Shown in pieces: positions 7,970-15,332 of a stretch of 64,000 bases of DNA. The DNA comes from an uncultured Clostridia bacterium (GTDB lineage: Bacteria > Bacillota > Clostridia > Oscillospirales > CAG-272), in assembly GCA_947630625.1 (NCBI GenBank), contig CANRIL010000007.1, positions 32,793 through 96,792 on the forward strand, given 5' to 3'. The position numbers and the translations under genes are program-made. The notes beneath the pieces were generated by a model. That model did no database searches. It had not been told where the DNA came from and was given only the letters and a program-made list of their open reading frames with translations. Position 1 is the stretch's first letter. Every line of letters starts with the position of its first letter.

Positions 7970-9145
7970 ATGTTTTATCTTGGCATCGACATCGGAAAAA
8001 ACACACATGTAGCATCCATGTTGAACAGCGACGGCAAAGTCGTTTTCAAAGCGTTCTCTTTCTCAAACACCGTCGAGGGCGGCGAAAGCCTGCTCAGACA
8101 GCTTGAAGAGTTCGGAGCAGTCCATGACGAACTGGAGATCGGCATGGAAGCGACGGGACATTACTGGCTGTCCGTCTATTCATATCTTCATGACAAAAGC
8201 TACAAGATACATGTCATCAACCCGATTCAGACGGACGGCTGGAGGAAAGGTGTAGAAATACGCAAGCGCAAGACCGATATCATTGATTCCCAGCTGATTG
8301 CCGACCTTATCCGGTATGGTGATTTTATCGAAACACAGTTATCGGATGAATCATACCTTACCTTGAAGAATCTGACACGTTTCCGCAGCTATCTGATCGA
8401 CTCTATCGGAGATTTAAAACGCAAGGTCGTGTGTGTCCTCGATCAAGTATTTCCTGAATATCAAAGCGTATTCTCAGACATTTTCGGCAAGACCTCAAAG
8501 GAAATACTTCTTCAATTCTCAAGTCCTGCGGACTTTGAAAATGTTTCTGTTGACACATTGGCACGGTTGCTTGCAGATCTTAGCCGCAAGAAGATCAATG
8601 CAGATACCGCACGAAATCTCTCTGAGCTTGCCGCTAATTCCTTTGGCGTAACCTTTTGCCGTGACAGCTTCACTTTTCAGCTACGTATGATGATCGAACA
8701 GATGAAATTTATCGAGTCACAGGTCAAGGACACGGAGAACGAGATCAAGCGTGTTATGGATGATTTGGATTCTCCGATCACTACGATCCCCGGCATTGGC
8801 AAAATCACAGGTGCGGTAATACTTGGCGAACTCGGCGACATCAGTCGTTTCGACAGTCCGTCAAAAATCGTTGCCTACGCCGGCATTGATGCCTCTGTTT
8901 CGCAGTCTGGAGAATTTGCTTCTACTAACAACAGAATGAGCAAGCGCGGTTCCCCATACTTAAGAAAAGCGCTTTTTCAAGCTGCGACTGTAGCTGCTTT
9001 CAACGATACTGAACTTTCCGCGTTCTACAAAAAGAAGATTGCCGAAGGCAAGCATCATAAAACCGCTATCGGTGCTGTTGAACGCAAGCTCTGCTACATC
9101 ATTTTTGCTATTTTAAAAGATAACCGCCCGTACATCAAACGCTGA
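7970..9145 (+). CDS. IS110-family transposase (DEDD + Transposase_20)
   Basis: A 391-aa recombinase. The N-terminal RuvC-like DEDD domain has D7 in GIDIGKNTH, E60 in GMEATGHYWL, and D103 and D106 in KTDIIDSQLIADL. A helical segment follows (about residues 130-260). The C-terminal Transposase_20 domain has the helix-hairpin-helix IPGIGKITGAVIL at about 273-285 and the conserved serine in RMSKRGSPYLRKAL (S324-S328). All signature residues are present and the frame is intact, so the enzyme may be active. The ATG follows GAGGTAGGAT closely. The upstream non-coding segment may supply the guide (bridge) RNA. Confidence 0.92.
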   Translation: MFYLGIDIGKNTHVASMLNSDGKVVFKAFSFSNTVEGGESLLRQLEEFGAVHDELEIGMEATGHYWLSVYSYLHDKSYKIHVINPIQTDGWRKGVEIRKRKTDIIDSQLIADLIRYGDFIETQLSDESYLTLKNLTRFRSYLIDSIGDLKRKVVCVLDQVFPEYQSVFSDIFGKTSKEILLQFSSPADFENVSVDTLARLLADLSRKKINADTARNLSELAANSFGVTFCRDSFTFQLRMMIEQMKFIESQVKDTENEIKRVMDDLDSPITTIPGIGKITGAVILGELGDISRFDSPSKIVAYAGIDASVSQSGEFASTNNRMSKRGSPYLRKALFQAATVAAFNDTELSAFYKKKIAEGKHHKTAIGAVERKLCYIIFAILKDNRPYIKR

Positions 9146-9162
9146 TTTTTCGTTCGTGTTTC

Positions 9163-9186
9163 GCCCGCCGAACGACGGGCTTTTTT
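9163..9186 (+). terminator. Terminator after IS110 transposase
   Basis: GCCCGCCG/CGACGGGC hairpin followed by six T residues, 18 nt after the transposase stop. Confidence 0.7.
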
Positions 9187-9204
9187 GGCTTGCTTGCGTT
9201 TCCA

Positions 9205-9244
9205 TCAACCCCTATGTGAAAAATATTTTTCACGTAGGGGTTGA
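9205..9244. repeat. 40-nt near-perfect palindrome at the right side of the IS110 element
   Basis: TCAACCCCTATGTGAAAAAT and its complement form a stem of about 19 bp with a single mismatch. It lies between the transposase terminator and the 3' end of the convergent GTPase gene. It may be a bidirectional terminator or an older insertion site. It lies about 220 nt from the GTPase stop codon. Confidence 0.75.
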
Positions 9245-9367
9245 CTTTTAATAGTTGGTCTTTCAGAACTTTTCAGGGACGGTCTATATTGCCCGGCAGA
9301 TCGGGCCTCTTGGTTATACGCTGTTGCTGCCGATCCTTCAAGGCAATAGTTTACATTGCAAAAGGCT

Positions 9368-11686
9368 TTACAGGAACATCAAAAATCGCGCAGTTTTTCC
9401 CATATATTCCAGGTACTCGATCGACTTCTTAAGGAATTCGATACGTGCCTCGCGCTCATTGTTTTTATTTTCAATAAGCGTGCGAATTTTTTCAGAGGTT
9501 TCGTCCCATTCTTTAACAATATTGTCGCACCCTAGGATAAACGCCTCTTTTGTGTCATCCCAAAATTTGTTGACGGACTTCAGGTATGTGCCGAGAGCGT
9601 CTGCTTTTTCATATTGCTTGACGATCTTATTTCCTATTGACCGTTTCCATGTTCCTCCCAAAGCGAGGAACAACGTCAAAGCCGCCGCAACAGCCAATCC
9701 GATCGCAATGGTCACAGGACCTCCGATAGCAGAGACCGCCGAGATGGCCGCTGCCGTTCCTCCGACATGGATCCCGATGGACGCAAGCAGACCGACTACC
9801 TGTGCGATTATGATATAACCGCCGAGGTTTCCGCATGCGGCTGCCCATATCGCGAGCGCTCCCAAAACCGCCGCACCGGCTACGCCGCCCGCAAATGCTC
9901 TTTTTGCATCGAACGAAAAGTTGAATTCCCCGGAGAATGTCTTTGAAAAGTCGCTGTCCGTTTTTTCTGTGAAGTCATCGATCCTTTCACTGAACATAGC
10001 TCCCTTTTCATTCAAAATTCCCATGACTCCGTTGTTCAATTCTGCTGACAGATCGTTCAGAAGCTCCCCGATATCGCGCTTGTTCTTGTGATATTTTTTG
10101 TCTTCGATAATCTCAACGATGTGATCTTTGTTGATTACCCTGTTATAAACCTCCTTCGTTTCCGATATAGATTCATTTCGAAGCTGTTCTATGAACTCGA
10201 GTATTTCGTTTGCTTCTTCCGTGATCTTTTCCGAAGAATGCGTGTGCGCATTGAGATCAAGGGCTGTCAGTGACGAGGACACATTGTTCAAAGCTTCAAG
10301 TTCATTCTTTGCCGCCAGATGCTTTCCCGTAAAAAAACCGCTTACCATATCAATGCTTCGCTTAAGCTGAACGACCGGAAGCTTTTCCGAGAAGCTGCAA
10401 AAATCTGCAATAAACCTTTGTGAAAGTTTGTTTGAAGTTATGTCTGATGTAAAGAAACGCGCCCTGAAATCGCTTTCGGTGTATCCCGCTTTCATCAGTG
10501 ACGGATGCCCCTTGACCCTCTCCCAGAGCGAATGCGACCCCTTCTGCAAAATCTTTTGCAGATCTTTGTTGTCCTCGGTATAATCGTTATCCTCGTTATT
10601 AGGGACGTTTTTCGCATGAGAAGCAAGGACAAACAGGTTTGCCATCGGTTTCATATCTTCTTTTTCGGTAAATGTCGGAAGAGACGTGATGGCGGTGTAT
10701 GCCATGTCACCATTGTCACCGTACAAGAAGTTGCCTGCATTGCACATGATGACGATCGCGTCTGCGTTCCGCATCTCGTTTACGGCAAGCATTGAATCGT
10801 TGGAATCAAACTCCTCTTCTCCACCGAGCTTCGACGTGCCGTGCGGGTTGTATCCGGGAAGATCGACGATGTCGCAGTTTTTCAGCAAACTCGCGTCTGA
10901 ATAGGCAACAATCGCGTCAGCATCATCCGTGATATCATCGATACCAAGCTCTTCGCGCCTGCTGTGAGACGTATAGTCGGCTAAAATATCCCATCCTCCA
11001 CTCTTTACGATGCACCGGCTTCTGAACTCTTCATCTCCTCTGCTGCAGGCATCAATCAATTCGTCTATTGATTTCGGCTTTTCGCTTTCATGTTCCGACG
11101 TTTTGACGTTTACGGAATTGAAAACGATGACACGGTCATTGCCCGCCCATGCCGGTCTGTCTGCAACGGATTTGATGCAGCAGACACAGCTTGTCTCAGG
11201 CGTCCATCCGACTGGCAAATGCTTGCCGTCTTCACCGATAAGCGCGGCGATAAGAGATGTTTTCCCGCTGTCCGGATGACCTATGAATTTGATCTTGACC
11301 TTGCGCCGCACTCTTTGGGACAGGAGTCTGACCTCTTCTTCGGTGCCGGCATCAAGACATTGATCAAAACCGTTACGATAGTCTGCAAAACCGTTTAGTT
11401 CATCTGCAAGCCTTAACAGCGGCTCAAAGTTGTCTTTAGTTTCGGGAATGACGAGCTTGTCATCGCTGTCTTGCGAGATCGAATTGCCAAATACTGCGTT
11501 CCAGATTTTTTCGTCTAAACGAGTCATCGAGTCGGGATCGTTTTCCATCCGTAAAATCATGTCGGCGGAATAATGATTGCTTTGCCCCGGATACCGGCGC
11601 TCGTACTCTTCGCTCATAAGCTGAGCTGTTCTTTCACGTGTAAGACCTTTGGAAAGCCTTTGTGTTAATGGATCAAAATTTTCCAT
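9368..11686 (-). CDS. Dynamin-like large GTPase with C-terminal membrane segments
   Basis: A 772-aa protein. An approximately 130-residue N-terminal helical region precedes a GTPase domain with a P-loop GHPDSGKTS at 136-144 and G3 DLPG at 275-278 within CDIVDLPGYNPHGTS. After a long helical, coiled-coil-rich region (about 400-600) comes a glycine/alanine-rich hydrophobic stretch (about 605-690: GGVAGAAVLGALAIW..., IIIAQVVGLLASIGI, TIAIGLAVAAALTLFLALGG) that should insert into or fold a membrane, then a basic tail. This layout matches bacterial dynamin-like and LeoA-like proteins, some of which act in envelope remodelling or phage defence. It has its own strong promoter, is AT-richer than neighbours, and adjoins an IS110 element, which suggests horizontal acquisition. 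The function here is not known. Confidence 0.72.
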   Translation of the reverse strand: MENFDPLTQRLSKGLTRERTAQLMSEEYERRYPGQSNHYSADMILRMENDPDSMTRLDEKIWNAVFGNSISQDSDDKLVIPETKDNFEPLLRLADELNGFADYRNGFDQCLDAGTEEEVRLLSQRVRRKVKIKFIGHPDSGKTSLIAALIGEDGKHLPVGWTPETSCVCCIKSVADRPAWAGNDRVIVFNSVNVKTSEHESEKPKSIDELIDACSRGDEEFRSRCIVKSGGWDILADYTSHSRREELGIDDITDDADAIVAYSDASLLKNCDIVDLPGYNPHGTSKLGGEEEFDSNDSMLAVNEMRNADAIVIMCNAGNFLYGDNGDMAYTAITSLPTFTEKEDMKPMANLFVLASHAKNVPNNEDNDYTEDNKDLQKILQKGSHSLWERVKGHPSLMKAGYTESDFRARFFTSDITSNKLSQRFIADFCSFSEKLPVVQLKRSIDMVSGFFTGKHLAAKNELEALNNVSSSLTALDLNAHTHSSEKITEEANEILEFIEQLRNESISETKEVYNRVINKDHIVEIIEDKKYHKNKRDIGELLNDLSAELNNGVMGILNEKGAMFSERIDDFTEKTDSDFSKTFSGEFNFSFDAKRAFAGGVAGAAVLGALAIWAAACGNLGGYIIIAQVVGLLASIGIHVGGTAAAISAVSAIGGPVTIAIGLAVAAALTLFLALGGTWKRSIGNKIVKQYEKADALGTYLKSVNKFWDDTKEAFILGCDNIVKEWDETSEKIRTLIENKNNEREARIEFLKKSIEYLEYMGKTARFLMFL

Positions 11687-11830
11687 ATTATTTTTCCTTT
11701 CTAATTTTTTAAAATTTTTTAATATTTAATGATGTTTGTTGAGCTAAGCTCGCTCGTTGAACGCAGCGCTAAACCATATTGAGCGCCTCCTTCCTTTTTG
11801 AGATTGGACATATCGATCTGTTCTGTGCAC

Positions 11831-11859
11831 ATTTTATCATGTCCAAAGGCGCTTGTCAA
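11831..11859 (-). promoter_or_regulatory. Consensus promoter for the dynamin-like gene, with a 140-nt structured leader
   Basis: TTGACA and TAAAAT with 17-nt spacing on the minus strand; transcription would start near 11824. The roughly 140-nt leader to the ATG contains nested inverted repeats (GCGCTCAATATGGTTTAGCGC and GAGCGAGCTTAGCTC) and an AAGGAGG followed by an ATG-GTT-TAG minimal frame. A control step in the leader is possible. The remaining leader is AT-rich and I support no other gene in 11687-11960. Confidence 0.6.
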
Positions 11860-11961
11860 GTGTTTTGTCATAATTTTTTTGAAATTTTCAAAGTCATCAT
11901 GTCCATCGTGCGCCAAAACCTCTCCGTAGGTCTCTTGCCCGATCAAAAACCAATCTCAATC

Positions 11962-11990
11962 TTGACAATGCCGCATCAGCATAGTAAAAT
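11962..11990 (+). promoter_or_regulatory. Promoter of transketolase operon
   Basis: TTGACA and TAAAAT with 17-nt spacing, 46 nt upstream of the transketolase N-subunit start. It is the strongest sigma-A match in this intergenic region. Confidence 0.7.
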
Positions 11991-12036
11991 ATAAAAGGAG
12001 AACAAATTTAAACTAATATAAAGGAGACATAAAACT

Positions 12037-12873
12037 ATGGATCAGGCAAAAGAAAGATCGCTGCGCCTTCACGCGGCGGATGTGCGTCTTGGCATCATCG
12101 AGGCCGTCTACAATGCGAAATCCGGGCATCCGGGCGGCTCGCTCTCGGTGGCTGACATCATGACGTACCTCTACTTCGAGGAAATGAACATCGACCCCAA
12201 GAACCCGAAGTGGGATGACCGCGACCGCTTTGTTCTCTCGAAGGGACACACGTCCCCGGCGCTTTATTCGACGCTTGCGAATCGCGGCTATTTCCCGGTC
12301 GAGGACCTTAAGACGTTCCGCCACACGGGCAGCTATCTCCAGGGGCATCCCGACATGAAGGGCGTTCCGGGCGTCGATATGTCGTCGGGCTCGCTCGGTC
12401 AGGGCTTCTCGGTCGCGTGCGGCATGGCGCTCGCAGCAAAGCTCTCCGGCAAGTCGTACAGGGTCTATACCGCAGTCGGCGACGGTGAGAGCGAGGAAGG
12501 TCAGATCTGGGAGGCGGCTATGTTCGCCGCTCACTATCACCTTGACAATCTCGTACTCATCATCGACTGGAACGGACTTCAGATCGACGGCAGGATCACG
12601 GACGTTATGAATCCGACGCCGCACGACGAAAAGCTCCGCGCGTTCGGCTGGAACGTCATTTCCATCGACGCACACAACTTTGAAGAGATCGAGGCGGCAT
12701 TCAACGCCGCTCGTGAACACAAGGGTCAGCCGACCGCCATCATCGCCAAGTCGACAAAGGGCAAAGGCGTTTCCTTCATGGAAGACCAGGCGGGCTGGCA
12801 CGGCAAGGCGCCGAACGAAGAACAGTACGAGACGGCAAAGGCGGAGCTTCTGGCTTTGCGCGCGTCGATATGA
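12037..12873 (+). CDS. Transketolase, N-terminal (thiamine-diphosphate binding) subunit
   Basis: 278 aa, corresponding to the first half of transketolase. The substrate and thiamine-pyrophosphate region is visible in AKSGHPGGSLSVADIM, RDRFVLSKGHTSPALY and GSLGQGFSVACGMALA, and the metal/TPP-binding motif GDGESEEGQIWEA lies near residue 148. With its partner it transfers two-carbon ketol units in the non-oxidative pentose phosphate pathway, linking pentoses to glycolysis. The AAAGGAG site is well placed. The gene is followed after 21 nt by the C-terminal subunit. Split transketolases are common in anaerobes and archaea. Confidence 0.95.
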   Translation: MDQAKERSLRLHAADVRLGIIEAVYNAKSGHPGGSLSVADIMTYLYFEEMNIDPKNPKWDDRDRFVLSKGHTSPALYSTLANRGYFPVEDLKTFRHTGSYLQGHPDMKGVPGVDMSSGSLGQGFSVACGMALAAKLSGKSYRVYTAVGDGESEEGQIWEAAMFAAHYHLDNLVLIIDWNGLQIDGRITDVMNPTPHDEKLRAFGWNVISIDAHNFEEIEAAFNAAREHKGQPTAIIAKSTKGKGVSFMEDQAGWHGKAPNEEQYETAKAELLALRASI

Positions 12874-12894
12874 CGGAAAGGAAGGTATACTGAA

Positions 12895-13836
12895 ATGGCA
12901 GAAGCTGTTGCTACAAGAGAAGCTTACGGAAAAGCTCTCGCCGAATTCGGCGCTAAATATGATAAGCTCGTCGTGCTCGACGCAGACCTTGCAAATGCGA
13001 CGAAGACGGATACGTTCAAGAAGGTGTTCCCGGATCGTCACTTTGACTGCGGCATCGCCGAGGCGAACATGATGTGCGTTGCCGCCGGCCTTTCGACCGC
13101 CGGTTACATCCCGTTCGCATCCACGTTTGCGATGTTCGCGTCGGGACGCGCGTTCGAGCAGGTCAGAAATTCCATCGGTTATCCGCACTTAAACGTCAAG
13201 ATAGGCGCGACGCATGCCGGCATTACGGTCGGCGAGGACGGCGCTTCCCACCAGTGCCTTGAGGATATCGCCCTCATGCGCACGATCCCGGGCATGACGA
13301 TAATAAACCCGTCCGATGCAGTTGAGGCGCGCGCCGCAGTCGAGGCGGCGATCAACTACTACGGTCCCGTATATATGCGCTTCGGAAGAATGGCGATCCC
13401 GGTCATAAACGACACTCCCGACTATAAGTTCGAGCTCGGACGCGGCATACAGATGGCGGACGGCAAGGACGTTACGGTCGTCGCGACCGGCATGATGGTC
13501 GAGGTTGCGCTGCGCGCCCGCGAGCTGCTTGCAAACGAGGGCATCTCGGCGCGCGTCATAAACATCCATACTATAAAGCCGCTCGACGAGGAGATCATCC
13601 TCCGCGCCGCCGCTGAGACGGGCGCGATCGTAACGGCTGAGGAAGCGACCGTCATCGGCGGTCTTGGCGGCGCTGTTGCGGAGCTGCTTTCCGAAAAGCG
13701 CCCGACGCCCGTTGTCAAGCTCGGCATCAACGACGTGTTCGGCAAATCGGGCCCCGCAAAGGAGCTTGTGACGCTGTTCGGCCTCACCGCCGAAAACGTA
13801 GCCGCAAAGGCAAAGGCAGCAATCTCGCTGAAGTAA
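12895..13836 (+). CDS. Transketolase, C-terminal (pyrimidine-binding) subunit
   Basis: 313 aa, corresponding to the pyrimidine-binding and C-terminal domains. Visible motifs are LVVLDADLANATKTD, FDCGIAEANMMCVAAGLS (the glutamate that activates the cofactor), GATHAGITVGEDGASHQCLEDI and, in the regulatory C-domain, VTAEEATVIGGLGGAVAELL. It forms an active heterotetramer with the upstream subunit. It is directly followed by a strong terminator, so the operon comprises these two genes. A DXS or pyruvate-dehydrogenase E1 subunit is less likely because both halves match split transketolases. Confidence 0.95.
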   Translation: MAEAVATREAYGKALAEFGAKYDKLVVLDADLANATKTDTFKKVFPDRHFDCGIAEANMMCVAAGLSTAGYIPFASTFAMFASGRAFEQVRNSIGYPHLNVKIGATHAGITVGEDGASHQCLEDIALMRTIPGMTIINPSDAVEARAAVEAAINYYGPVYMRFGRMAIPVINDTPDYKFELGRGIQMADGKDVTVVATGMMVEVALRARELLANEGISARVINIHTIKPLDEEIILRAAAETGAIVTAEEATVIGGLGGAVAELLSEKRPTPVVKLGINDVFGKSGPAKELVTLFGLTAENVAAKAKAAISLK

Positions 13837-13854
13837 AAGGTATAATACATAATG

Positions 13855-13890
13855 AAGGGGCGCCTTTCCGAAAGGCGTCCCCTTTAAAAT
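13855..13890 (+). terminator. Terminator of transketolase operon
   Basis: AAGGGGCGCCTTT pairs with AAAGGCGTCCCCTT around CCG, followed by a short A/T-rich tail. Confidence 0.75.
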
Positions 13891-13976
13891 TATTCGGGAT
13901 ATGGTAAAATGTCCGCCGACAGTCCGGCGGATTTTTTGATCTCGGCGTTCAGCGCAGGTCTTTCTTTTTTGTTCTA

Positions 13977-14222
13977 TTATTTTAATGACAGTAAATCGTT
14001 CGGAGTTATGCCGAAGAATTCGGCTATGACCGATATCTCGATGTCGGTCACAAAGCGCTTGCCCGCCTCGATCCGCTGTATCGCGTTTTTGTCGATATCA
14101 AGACCGGACAGCTGCAAGCCGTCGGCGAGCTGACGCTGAGATATACCGAGCTCTTTGCGCAGCCTTGATATTGTTTCACCGCAGATATTGTTTTTCCCGT
14201 CCGCCGATTTGTTTATGAACAT
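13977..14222 (-). CDS. XRE-family helix-turn-helix transcriptional regulator
   Basis: An 81-aa DNA-binding protein consisting almost entirely of a Cro/C1-type HTH: ICGETISRLRKELGISQRQLADGLQL, then AIQRIEAGKRFVTDIEISVIAEFFGITPNDLL. I start it at 14222 because GAGG lies five bases upstream; an ATG six codons earlier lacks a Shine-Dalgarno sequence. It is transcribed divergently from the small membrane protein. The space between them contains repeated TTGACAT half-sites and the palindrome TGACATT-N5-AATGTCA, which likely bind this repressor, giving autoregulation and control of the membrane protein. Confidence 0.85.
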   Translation of the reverse strand: MFINKSADGKNNICGETISRLRKELGISQRQLADGLQLSGLDIDKNAIQRIEAGKRFVTDIEISVIAEFFGITPNDLLSLK

Positions 14223-14233
14223 TATAGCCTCAT

Positions 14234-14310
14234 TTGACATTCAGTGCTTGACATAAAAAATATTATATGTTATAATCAATCGGACAATGACATTCAATAA
14301 ATGTCAAACG
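14234..14310. promoter_or_regulatory. Operator-like repeats and promoter between the XRE regulator and small membrane protein
   Basis: A consensus plus-strand promoter (TTGACA at 14248-14253, TATAAT at 14271-14276, 17-nt spacer) is embedded among TTGACAT half-sites: TTTGACATT near 14234, CTTGACATA at the -35, and the palindrome TGACATT CAATA AATGTCA just downstream of the -10. The half-sites flank both promoter elements, an arrangement suited to repression by the adjacent HTH protein. Confidence 0.65.
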
Positions 14311-14321
14311 GGAGGCGTGAC

Positions 14322-14558
14322 GTGTTAAATATACGAGCCACAGGGCGTTTGTTTATGATCATCGGAGTTTGTATCGGAGCTGTTTGCTATACGGTCATTT
14401 ATAAAGACATGAAGCCCGAAGATGCCTTTGGCGATTACTATACGTACAGAGCGCCGTTTTCGCTTCATGAGTTGTTTATAGTCGTGCTTTTGCTTTTCGC
14501 GCCGTTTTTACTTTTGATCGGGGCGGTTTGCATGGCGGTGAGCCGGGCAAAGGCGTGA
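14322..14558 (+). CDS. Small two-helix membrane protein of unknown function
   Basis: About 78 aa, with two hydrophobic segments (LFMIIGVCIGAVCYTVI and LFIVVLLLFAPFLLLIGAVCM) separated by a charged loop and ending in a short basic tail. I choose the GTG at 14322 because GGGAGG lies six bases before it. An in-frame ATG at 14301 lies inside the putative operator and before that site. It is controlled by the consensus promoter and operator shared with the XRE regulator. I do not recognise the family. The pairing of a repressor with a small membrane protein resembles toxin or stress modules but nothing specific supports this. Confidence 0.6.
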   Translation: MLNIRATGRLFMIIGVCIGAVCYTVIYKDMKPEDAFGDYYTYRAPFSLHELFIVVLLLFAPFLLLIGAVCMAVSRAKA

Positions 14559-14601
14559 ACGCTTTTCAATATATCCAAAAATATTTACATAATATACGGT
14601 G

Positions 14602-14639
14602 GCAGGGAGAAAACCTTTTTATAAAGGATTTCCTCCCGC
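14602..14639 (+). terminator. Hairpin terminator between small membrane protein and sodC-like gene
   Basis: GCAGGGAGAAAACCTTT pairs with AAAGGATTTCCTCCCGC, followed by ATTTTTATT. It closely resembles the inverted repeats at 7645-7685 and 59151-59189. Confidence 0.75.
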
Positions 14640-14703
14640 ATTTTTATTCACGCGTTAAAAACGCGTTGAATATAATGACCTAAAAGGTTTTCGGAGGTTT
14701 TTT

Positions 14704-15186
14704 ATGAACGGTTCACCGCAATATGTTATGAGGCTGCTGCGCTCCCGTCCGCAGGCGGCGGCTGAAATTTCGGGGAGCGAGGCATACCCCGATATTTCGG
14801 GCATCGCAAGATTTTATCAGACGCCTATGGGCGTGATCGTGTACGCGGAGATCACGGGACTGCCGAAGGAAGATCGCGTTTTCGGCTTTCATATCCACGA
14901 GGGTGACTCGTGCGGGGGAGCTGATTTTTCAGACGCAGGCGGACATTATAACCCGGACGGCGGCGCGCACCCGTACCACGCGGGCGATCTGCCGCCGCTG
15001 TTCGGCAATGACGGCTACGCGCTCGCGCTCTTTCTGACAGACAGGTTCTCGGTGTCCGAAGTGGTGGGGCGCACGATGATCGTGCACGGCAGCCCCGACG
15101 ACTTCACGACTCAGCCCGCCGGAAATTCCGGCGAGCGGATAGCGTGCGGCATAATAAAACAGCTCGGGCGGGGGCGGATGATGTAA
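14704..15186 (+). CDS. Cu/Zn superoxide dismutase family protein, no signal peptide
   Basis: 160 aa. All metal ligands of Cu/Zn SOD are visible: H63 and H65 in GFHIHEGDSC, bridging H81 in GGHYNP, zinc ligands H89, H92 and D95 in GAHPYHAGDLPP, copper ligand H128 in IVHGSPDD, and the guiding arginine in GERIACGII. C70 and C148 correspond to the conserved disulfide. The enzyme dismutates superoxide. Bacterial SodC proteins are usually exported, but this one begins with an ordinary polar N-terminus and no leader, so it should be cytoplasmic. A terminator lies on each side, so it is monocistronic. Confidence 0.88.
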   Translation: MNGSPQYVMRLLRSRPQAAAEISGSEAYPDISGIARFYQTPMGVIVYAEITGLPKEDRVFGFHIHEGDSCGGADFSDAGGHYNPDGGAHPYHAGDLPPLFGNDGYALALFLTDRFSVSEVVGRTMIVHGSPDDFTTQPAGNSGERIACGIIKQLGRGRMM

Positions 15187-15208
15187 GCCGCTGCCAATCA
15201 TAAACGAC

Positions 15209-15247
15209 GCGCGCCGGTCGAAAAAAGACCGGCGCGCACGCTTTTTT
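15209..15247 (+). terminator. Terminator after Cu/Zn SOD gene
   Basis: Perfect 11-bp stem GCGCGCCGGTC/GACCGGCGCGC followed by ACGC and TTTTTT. Confidence 0.9.
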
Positions 15248-15332
15248 GGATTTTTCCGTGCTCATATATTGCCGAGGCGCGATAAAACTGATATAATGAA
15301 GAAAAACGGACAAATCAAAGCGAGGACTTTTT

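Larger units (their letters stand above)
7740..9245 (+). mobile_element. IS110-family insertion sequence (ends approximate)
   Basis: The element consists of a roughly 230-nt non-coding left part with its own promoter and several hairpins, the IS110-type transposase gene, and a short right part with a terminator-like hairpin. IS110 elements usually lack long terminal inverted repeats and often make no target duplication, so the boundaries given are estimates based on where thrS flanking sequence and the dynamin-like gene begin. The element and its neighbour are visibly AT-richer than the surrounding housekeeping genes. Confidence 0.75.

Noticed and set aside
11719..11946. 75-codon minus-strand frame upstream of the dynamin-like gene
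   Set aside because: It covers the consensus promoter of that gene, has no ribosome-binding site and no family resemblance; the region is better read as promoter and leader.
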